Shown here in pieces: positions 54,177-59,701 of a DNA stretch of 59,701 nt; the first letter of the stretch is position 1; every line of letters begins with the position of its first letter. Source of the DNA: Lachnospiraceae bacterium (lineage in GTDB: Bacteria; Bacillota; Clostridia; Lachnospirales; Lachnospiraceae). The notes under the pieces were generated by a model. It was given only the letters and a program-made list of their open reading frames with translations, searched no databases and had not been told where the DNA came from. The stretch lies in contig JAILFA010000003.1 of the NCBI GenBank assembly GCA_024687125.1, positions 1-59,701 of the forward strand, written 5' to 3'. A program made the position numbers and the translations under genes.

Positions 54177-54989
54177 ATGTTTGAAGAAGGAACGCCAAAA
54201 AAGCACCGTCACAGGACCGGTTATACAGTCCAGATCATCCCGGATGATCCGGACGGCAAAGCCGGTATCTATCGGATCGGACATATAGGAAGCCAGATAC
54301 TGGCGTTTACCCTGTTCTTTATCGTCGTAGCACTCTGCTGCCTGATCGTCTACGGTGTCCTGACCATTCTGGGACTCCGTGATGTCAACCATTTTCAGTC
54401 CGAGCAGATCACAGCACTCATCGCTGACAAGGACAGCCTTGCCCAGCAGAACAGTGAACTGAACGCCAAGGTCGATCAGCTCTCCAAATCCATCAGCCAG
54501 AAGGTTGTCAAAGAGACGTATGCGGAACAGGAAGACGCGGAAAAGCACCTGCCGACCGGCTCTCCGCTGACAGGCGCCGCCGTCATGACCGCTACCAAGG
54601 ATCTGGAGGAGGCGGATTCGATCGAAGAAGCCATGGCCCAGCTTGCCGAACGCACTGCGAACGGTGAAGATGTGTCCTCTATCCCGGGAGACCCCATGCT
54701 CTATTTCACGGAGACAGCTGAGGGCTCCAGCATTGTCGCCACCGGAGACGGCAAGATCGCGGTCATTGACAAGGATAAAAAATACGGCAACCGGGTCGTC
54801 GTCGATCATGGCAACGGCTATAAGAGCATCTACCGCAATTCCGGCGATCCCATGATGCGCGTCGGCGACACTGTGGTACGGGGAAGCATTCTTTACGTCA
54901 TAACGCAGGGCAATACCACTGTCGGCTACCAGATCACCAAGGACAATGAATTCATCGATCCCGAAACAATAACACAGATCGACGGATAA
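54177..54989 (+). CDS. degenerate M23 (LytM-like) membrane protein
   Basis: 270 residues: short basic cytosolic N-terminus, one membrane helix at about 40-64, coiled coil (70-110), then a LytM-like beta domain from about 175 (GNRVVVDHGNGYKSIY, RVGDTVVRGSILYVI). Active M23 peptidases end in HLHFE; here the same strand reads VGYQIT, and the first zinc histidine is absent. It therefore cannot cut peptidoglycan and probably activates or positions a real hydrolase, as EnvC and SpoIIQ-like proteins do. The bactofilin follows by 25 bp, the known genomic pairing of M23 proteins with bactofilins. Confidence 0.85.
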   Translation: MFEEGTPKKHRHRTGYTVQIIPDDPDGKAGIYRIGHIGSQILAFTLFFIVVALCCLIVYGVLTILGLRDVNHFQSEQITALIADKDSLAQQNSELNAKVDQLSKSISQKVVKETYAEQEDAEKHLPTGSPLTGAAVMTATKDLEEADSIEEAMAQLAERTANGEDVSSIPGDPMLYFTETAEGSSIVATGDGKIAVIDKDKKYGNRVVVDHGNGYKSIYRNSGDPMMRVGDTVVRGSILYVITQGNTTVGYQITKDNEFIDPETITQIDG

Positions 54990-55014
54990 CATACCTGTTC
55001 ATAAGGAGGATAGC

Positions 55015-55836
55015 ATGTTCGGAAGCAGATCAGACGATCCAACCAAGGAAAAGATCACGACCATTCTCGCCGCTGATGTCATCATAGATGGTTCCGTCAC
55101 CGCAGAGAAAGGTGTCCGCATTGACGGCACGGTCAATGGATCCGTTCATACAAAAGAATCCGTGGTCGTCGGCATCGGCGCGGTCATCAAGGGCGGTGTT
55201 AAAGCGCGCAGCGTATACACCTCCGGTGAGATCCGCGGAGGTATCGAGGCTCCGGACGGTCGGATCGAGATCAGCGACACCGGCAAAGTATACGGCGATA
55301 TCATTGCCGGCTCCCTCGTTGTTGACGAAAACGCCATCTTTGAAGGAACCTGTACCATGACCTCCGCCAAAGCACAGCAGGAATCCGCGGAAGCGGAAAA
55401 ACCCGCCGAGGAATCCGAAAAGGCTCCCGAACCGGAAACTGTGCCGGAAGAAAAACAAGATGAATCCGTAAAAGAGGAGGAACCTGCAAAAGAGGAAGTC
55501 ACCACGGAGCCCGAGGCTGTATCTGAAGAAAAAAAAGAGGAGCCCGTAAAAGAGGATGAACCCGCAAAAGAGGAAGTCCCCACGGAGCCTGAAACTGTAT
55601 CAGAAGAAAAAAAGGATGAGCCTGTAGCGGAAGAGAAATCCGAGGAGACCCCCGCCGCGTCCGAAGAAAGCGCCGCGGAAACATCCGTGGAATCCACAGA
55701 ATCCACAGGATCAGCAGAATCCACTGAATCAGCAGAATCCGCGGAAAACGCTTCGGAAACGCCCGAGGAATCCGCAGATTCTGAGGAAAACAAAAAGGGC
55801 TGGCGCAAAAAACGCCGCAAAAAGAGGGGCCGTTAA
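55015..55836 (+). CDS. bactofilin with long acidic repeat tail
   Basis: 273 residues. Residues 15-115 form the bactofilin beta-helix (IIDGSVTAEKGVRIDGTVNGSV, VVVGIGAVIKGGVKA, EIRGGIEAPDGRIEI). Such proteins polymerise without nucleotides at the membrane and shape the cell wall. The tail 125-265 is Glu/Pro/Ala/Ser-rich with two near-identical 26-residue repeats (EEKQDESVKEEEPAKEEV and EEKKEEPVKEDEPAKEEV starts) and a third partial copy, then basic GWRKKRRKKRGR. Ribosome site AAGGAGGATAGC. It is coupled with the M23-like gene and converges with the YerC gene, overlapping its end by 4 bp. Confidence 0.93.
   Translation: MFGSRSDDPTKEKITTILAADVIIDGSVTAEKGVRIDGTVNGSVHTKESVVVGIGAVIKGGVKARSVYTSGEIRGGIEAPDGRIEISDTGKVYGDIIAGSLVVDENAIFEGTCTMTSAKAQQESAEAEKPAEESEKAPEPETVPEEKQDESVKEEEPAKEEVTTEPEAVSEEKKEEPVKEDEPAKEEVPTEPETVSEEKKDEPVAEEKSEETPAASEESAAETSVESTESTGSAESTESAESAENASETPEESADSEENKKGWRKKRRKKRGR
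55444..55640 (+). repeat. tandem 78-bp coding repeat in the bactofilin tail
   Basis: Two complete units and a partial third of 78 bp (26 residues), the protein repeats beginning EEKQDE, EEKKEE and EEKKDE. The nucleotide copies are nearly identical, so copy number may vary between strains. Confidence 0.75.
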
Positions 55837-56129
55837 CCGTCCCTGCCGGCAAGGCGCTCAAACGCCACGGAATATCCGTCGTTGCCGTAGTTCAGTGATC
55901 GTCCTACGCGGCTGATGGTCGCCGTCGACGCACCGGTCTTCGCGGCAATCTCCATATAGGTCATTCCGTCCCGAAGCATGGATGCAACTTCGAAGCGCTG
56001 TGCGACAGATACGATCTCACCGACCGTACAGACATCCTCAAAGAAGCGGTAGCATTCCTCCCTGGTCCTGAGCGTCAAGATGGCATCAAACAAAAGATCC
56101 ACCGACGGACTGCGCAGATTTTTATTCAT
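55833..56129 (-). CDS. YerC/TrpR-like DNA-binding protein
   Basis: 98 residues, helical. The helix-turn-helix lies at about 55-80 (TYMEIAAKTGASTATISRVGRSLNYG), the pattern of the TrpR-related YerC/YecD group of Firmicutes. Function is unknown; it is too short for an effector domain. Promoter: minus strand -35 TTGCTT (56173-56178), 16-bp spacer, -10 TAAACT (56151-56156); ribosome site GGGAGGCG. It ends inside the last codons of the bactofilin gene (4-bp convergent overlap). Confidence 0.88.
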   Translation of the reverse strand: MNKNLRSPSVDLLFDAILTLRTREECYRFFEDVCTVGEIVSVAQRFEVASMLRDGMTYMEIAAKTGASTATISRVGRSLNYGNDGYSVAFERLAGRDG

Positions 56130-56210
56130 CGTTTTTCGCCTCCCGGATACAGTTTACCACAGTAAATCGTTAAAGCAAGAGGTTTCTTTTGTTTCACAGG
56201 AAAAATGGGC

Positions 56211-57860
56211 ATGGATAAACGATCGCGGATCCGAAAACTGAGCTGGTTTTTCATCTTTGCCGCTTTCTGCACAGTCTCTGCCCTTCTGCGTTTTTATCTC
56301 CTCGGACAGGTTCCGAACGGTCTGAACCATGACGAAGCATCTATCGGATATGATGCTCTGTGCCTCGCGCGTTACGGCATCGACCGCAACGGCTATCCAT
56401 GGCCGGTCTACCCGATCACCTGGGGGTCCGGCGGCGGAAGTCCGCTGATGATCTATCTGGTGGTGTTATCAACCCGGCTGCTGGGACGAAGCATTTTTTC
56501 TCTGCGCTTCTTTCCTGCCCTTCTGGGCAGTCTCACGCCGCTGCTGCTGGGGCTTATACCGTTTCTCAATAAGAGCACCGATACTGACATCACTGATCTT
56601 AAAGAGCAGTCCTGTGAGCGCAAAGTATTCTCGCTCCTGCTCATCTTCCTGACCGCCATCAATCCATGGCATCTTATGCTTTCACGCTGGGCTCTTGACG
56701 CAAATACCCTTCCCTTCTTTCTGACCCTTGCGATCCTGCTCTTTGTTTACGCTGCATGCAGCACCGTACACCGACTGCCGAAATATCTGCTGTCTGCCTG
56801 TGTTTTCGCGCTCTGTCCCTACGCTTACGGTTCCGCGACCATTGTGATCCCCGTCCTTCTGCTGCTCCTTGCTGCATGGTCGGTAAAAAACCGCCTGATG
56901 ACGATCCGGGAAATGCTGCTGTCCGCACTTGTTTTTGCGCTGGTCATGGCACCGCTGGTGCTGTTTTTTGCGGTGAATGCCCTCCATCTCCCCGCCATCA
57001 TCACCCCGTACTTCTCCATACCGACACTTACCGCGTCGCGGAGCGTCTTTCGTTCTGCGGCGCAGCTTCCTGCCACGCTGGCAGAAAATCTCCGCTATCT
57101 CCTGGTGTTTTTCACCATCGGCGCGGAACAGGGCGAGATCTCCTGCAACTATGTCCCGGGATATGCACAGATGTTCCGTTTCACGTTTCCGCTGACTTTT
57201 CTCGGCCTGTTCCTCAGTATAAAGAGCATAAAAAAAAGAAGCATCTCCGACATCAGTATGCTTCTTCTCACCGGTGTAACCGTTCTGTTCAGCCTTTTTA
57301 TCGAACTCGATATCAACCGCATGACTCTGCTGCTCATTCCGTTGATCTGGTTCCAGGCGCGCGCACTCGCGTTCCTGTGCACACAGCGGGGGCTGATATT
57401 CCGTCTGGCCGCCTGTCTGTCATGCGCTGCGGTCCTCTGCGCGGGATGTCTGTTTCTTCATGATTATTTCGGAGAAAAGTATAACCGAATAAGCAAAGAA
57501 GAGGATTTCTTCATGCCCGGTTATGAGAAAGCCGCGCAGGAAGCAGCCATCCTCGCGGGAAACAGCCGATCAGTCGTCTCGACATACACCCATCTCTCTG
57601 CGCCCTTTATTCTGGCGCTCTACGGGACAGAAACGCCGCCTGAGGAGTTTCTGTCAACAGTCGTCTGGAAGGACGAATCCTCTGAATTCCGGGTCGCCTC
57701 CGCGTTTGGCCGGTTTTCCTTTGGTCTGCCCGCGGATCTGTCGGACATCGATCTCGACAGCACGGTTCTGATCCTGCATTCTTCCGAGCTGGATTCTCTT
57801 CCGGATACCGCGCACTGTACCGTAAGTACTTACGGGGATTTCTGCGTCATCTCCCGCTGA
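56211..57860 (+). CDS. GT-C membrane glycosyltransferase-like protein
   Basis: About 549 residues with ten or more membrane helices. First loop NGLNHDEASIGYDALCLARYG carries the acidic residue expected for a catalytic loop of GT39-like enzymes; a following PVYPITWGSGGGSPLMIY is typical. The C-terminal 120 residues are extracytoplasmic. The ATG at 56211 is favoured over 56205 because AGGAAA lies 8-9 nt upstream. It ends 31 bp inside the minus-strand gene at 57830-59086. Target glycan unknown. Confidence 0.75.
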   Translation: MDKRSRIRKLSWFFIFAAFCTVSALLRFYLLGQVPNGLNHDEASIGYDALCLARYGIDRNGYPWPVYPITWGSGGGSPLMIYLVVLSTRLLGRSIFSLRFFPALLGSLTPLLLGLIPFLNKSTDTDITDLKEQSCERKVFSLLLIFLTAINPWHLMLSRWALDANTLPFFLTLAILLFVYAACSTVHRLPKYLLSACVFALCPYAYGSATIVIPVLLLLLAAWSVKNRLMTIREMLLSALVFALVMAPLVLFFAVNALHLPAIITPYFSIPTLTASRSVFRSAAQLPATLAENLRYLLVFFTIGAEQGEISCNYVPGYAQMFRFTFPLTFLGLFLSIKSIKKRSISDISMLLLTGVTVLFSLFIELDINRMTLLLIPLIWFQARALAFLCTQRGLIFRLAACLSCAAVLCAGCLFLHDYFGEKYNRISKEEDFFMPGYEKAAQEAAILAGNSRSVVSTYTHLSAPFILALYGTETPPEEFLSTVVWKDESSEFRVASAFGRFSFGLPADLSDIDLDSTVLILHSSELDSLPDTAHCTVSTYGDFCVISR

Positions 57861-59086
57861 GCGTCACAGCGCAGCAGTCCTCGCACCAGTGCCCAGGCTG
57901 ACCAGAGAAATGCAGCGATATATACCGTCACCAGCGGATCGATCGGCATCTGACAGACCTGCATGGCGCGAAGATAAGAGATAAATGTGCCGATGTTGAG
58001 TACAGCCGCGGGGAGCGCCGTCTCCTTTGGCAGCAGTACGATGAGCATGGAAAAGATCACCGCCGCACCGTAATCATAACGTTCATGCATCGAAGGCAGG
58101 AACATGTTGCAGGTCCAGATCTGCCAGGCAAGCAGCCAGAGCAGTTTTTCTTCATTCAGATTTTCCCTCTTATACAAAGCAAGCGCAACTGACAGAAGAA
58201 GGATCGCCGCAGTCATCAGAACCGCCGGGAGCGAGAACGTTTCCAGAAAATCATCGAGTCCGCAGTTATAAAGATTCGGATAAAACGCCACCATCCCGTA
58301 GTTTTCTGGAGTAGCATCCGTTCCGCTGGCGCTGCCCTCCATCATCTGCAGGAAATAGGTACCGTACGTCGCGCGCAGACCTCTTCTGCAGAAAACCGCC
58401 GGCAGACCGGCGAGCAGATAGATCCCGGGGATCCACAGAAACTGCAGGATACTGAATTTCTTTTTCAGGATATAAAGCAGCACGAAGAACGGGATAAAGA
58501 AAACCGCCTGCAGCTTAACGGAAAAGCTGACGCCCAGCAGGATAAACGACAGCGTATAGCGGTCTTTGAACATCATATACACCGCCAGCAGAGCGAAGAA
58601 AATGTAGATGACATCGCACTGTTTCCAGAGCGCACTGTTCATAAAGACAAACGGCAGATACAGGAACAGGACCGCCGTGTATGCCGCCTTCCAGCGGGCA
58701 TTCCCATCACCTCTCCTATGCAGCAGTTCCCGTACCAGAAAAAAGATCACAAGTCCGGTCAGATAATCAAAGAGACAGGAAAAGATCGAAGCGAGTACCC
58801 AGGGCTCCCAGGGAGAGAGGCCGATGATCGCGTACATAATGTTCAGAGGCACATAATAATCCCCGATGACCTGACCCATGCCCTGCACAAATCCCAGTTC
58901 CCGATACGTCTCAGACCATCCTTTGATATAGACATCATAATCCGGTGAGAGTGCCAGTTCGGGTGCCAGCTTCCACCGCAGAACAGCAGAAAACAGAAGC
59001 AGGACAGCCAGCACCACCTGGTGCAGATGATCCTCCATAAGACCGATCAGAAAACGATCGACTGCGAACAGTTTATTCCGTTTCAT
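57830..59086 (-). CDS. GT-C-like polytopic membrane protein
   Basis: 418 residues with about ten helices and the early loop LSPDYDVYIKGWSETYRELG (acidic pair), as in GT-C mannosyltransferase-like families. The segment FIPFFVLLYILKKKFS and the large loop with MMEGSASGTDATPENYGM are characteristic of the undecaprenyl-linked sugar transferases recalled for teichoic-acid or capsule decoration. Starts 4 bp inside the stop of the following (upstream) gene. Its 3' end overlaps the convergent gene by 31 bp. Confidence 0.7.
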   Translation of the reverse strand: MKRNKLFAVDRFLIGLMEDHLHQVVLAVLLLFSAVLRWKLAPELALSPDYDVYIKGWSETYRELGFVQGMGQVIGDYYVPLNIMYAIIGLSPWEPWVLASIFSCLFDYLTGLVIFFLVRELLHRRGDGNARWKAAYTAVLFLYLPFVFMNSALWKQCDVIYIFFALLAVYMMFKDRYTLSFILLGVSFSVKLQAVFFIPFFVLLYILKKKFSILQFLWIPGIYLLAGLPAVFCRRGLRATYGTYFLQMMEGSASGTDATPENYGMVAFYPNLYNCGLDDFLETFSLPAVLMTAAILLLSVALALYKRENLNEEKLLWLLAWQIWTCNMFLPSMHERYDYGAAVIFSMLIVLLPKETALPAAVLNIGTFISYLRAMQVCQMPIDPLVTVYIAAFLWSAWALVRGLLRCDAQREMTQKSP

Positions 59087-59701
59087 TGTTTTCCTGTCTC
59101 CTTATTTTTCCCGAACAGCAGCTTTCCGGAAAACATACTCACCATGCCCATGGCCGCGAACGGCAAAAGCGCCAGTTCATAGCGGAGCGCGTATCTGCCG
59201 GAGGCTTCCCATAATTCGTGGAACAGCATCCCCCCGAAGATAAACAGCGGTAAAAGGATCTGCGCCTCACTGATCGTACGCTTTCCCCTGACATATGAAC
59301 GCAGTCCGAAAAAAGCAAAAAAGTACAGCAGCAGATGAAAGGCATGCATTACTCCCTGCATCAGGTGATAGCCGCTGCCATAGATCATCGTCTGTGCAAA
59401 CTGCGGCTGAACACCCTCCTGATGAAGACCGGTCAGCTCCTGTTCCCGCAGCGATACTTTGGTCGGGTCGGCCCACTGGGACAGAAACTTGATCCCATAA
59501 AACTTGAGCAGGGACTTGGGGTGTGTCACAAAAAAGCGGGCCCGCTCCGAAACAAAATCGCCGGCGGCAGAAGCCGCCTTCTGCGAATCCATACCGGCCT
59601 CCGTCAGATACCTTACATTATCTCCGCTGTACCAGCCGTACAAACCATTTCCGTTTTCGGTCATTCCCATGGCAAAATACGCCATCGCCGGGACGCCGTC
59701 C
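59083..59701 (-). CDS. membrane protein, C-terminal part only (runs off the window)
   Basis: The frame is open to the right end: codons before the ATG at 59685 read DGVPAMAYFAMGM without a stop, so the start lies outside the window. About 205 residues are visible: an extracytoplasmic stretch with GLYGWYSGDNVRYL and three or four membrane helices at the end. The layout resembles the C-terminal half of ArnT-like membrane glycosyltransferases. Overlap of 4 bp with the next gene indicates an operon. Confidence 0.75.
   Translation of the reverse strand, partial: DGVPAMAYFAMGMTENGNGLYGWYSGDNVRYLTEAGMDSQKAASAAGDFVSERARFFVTHPKSLLKFYGIKFLSQWADPTKVSLREQELTGLHQEGVQPQFAQTMIYGSGYHLMQGVMHAFHLLLYFFAFFGLRSYVRGKRTISEAQILLPLFIFGGMLFHELWEASGRYALRYELALLPFAAMGMVSMFSGKLLFGKNKETGKQ

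Noticed and set aside
1..59701. CRISPR arrays, complete insertion sequences or transposases
   Set aside because: No regularly spaced repeats, no transposase motifs, and no terminal inverted repeats flanking a gene were seen.

Overview
The window reads as a chromosomal segment of a Gram-positive, anaerobic Bacillota, most likely a Clostridia of the Lachnospiraceae type. This is inferred from content: a GGGtGRT/NifU-like pair, the DUF5716/DUF5717-type gene pair, a CIRCE heat-shock operator, oligopeptide uptake, rubredoxin, lipobox lipoproteins, TTGACA/TATAAT-type promoters and AGGAGG ribosome sites. By eye base composition is GC-rich (mid-50s %), with a few AT-richer patches. No rRNA operon, CRISPR array or complete tRNA is present.

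Layout. 1-1600: right edge of an integrated mobile element (XRE-type regulator, tyrosine recombinase, 3' half of tRNA-Lys as attachment site). 1695-6482: htpG with a CIRCE operator, divergent from an FAD-dependent dehydrogenase and an overlapping PrsA-like foldase lipoprotein. 6502-8592: a 2-isopropylmalate synthase fused to an AraC-type DNA-binding domain, with its own promoter. 8596-16000: two membrane glycosyltransferase-like proteins, a rubredoxin and a large surface protein with a sortase-like tail. 16336-18067: the GGGtGRT protein and its NifU-like partner. 18228-24217: an opp operon (oppB-C-D-F-A, minus strand) whose binding protein appears circularly permuted. 24390-30649: HDOD protein, TldE/TldD pair and a membrane HD-GYP-GGDEF enzyme. 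30713-39293: a tightly coupled operon of two very large uncharacterised proteins (one with an actin/Hsp70-like look), a coiled-coil membrane protein and purB. 39389-41634: chemoreceptor and flavodoxin. 41697-45050: thyA, a beta-CASP metallo-beta-lactamase protein and a divergent TraX-like protein. 45078-47872: TrkH/TrkA potassium uptake. 47904-51043: secreted protein, thrS, SEC-C protein. 51242: cold-shock protein. 51601-54064: eukaryotic-type hisA, dapB, dapA. 54177-55836: degenerate M23 protein plus bactofilin. 55833-59701: YerC-like regulator and three membrane GT-C type proteins, the last cut by the window end.

The strongest candidates for new biology are the LeuA-AraC fusion (a metabolic enzyme that could sense leucine and bind DNA), the circularly permuted OppA, the DUF5717-DUF5716-coiled-coil operon, and the degenerate M23/bactofilin pair. 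Three operon heads (39293, 44214, 54177) also look leaderless. All functional statements rest on motif reading from the sequence; no database search was possible.
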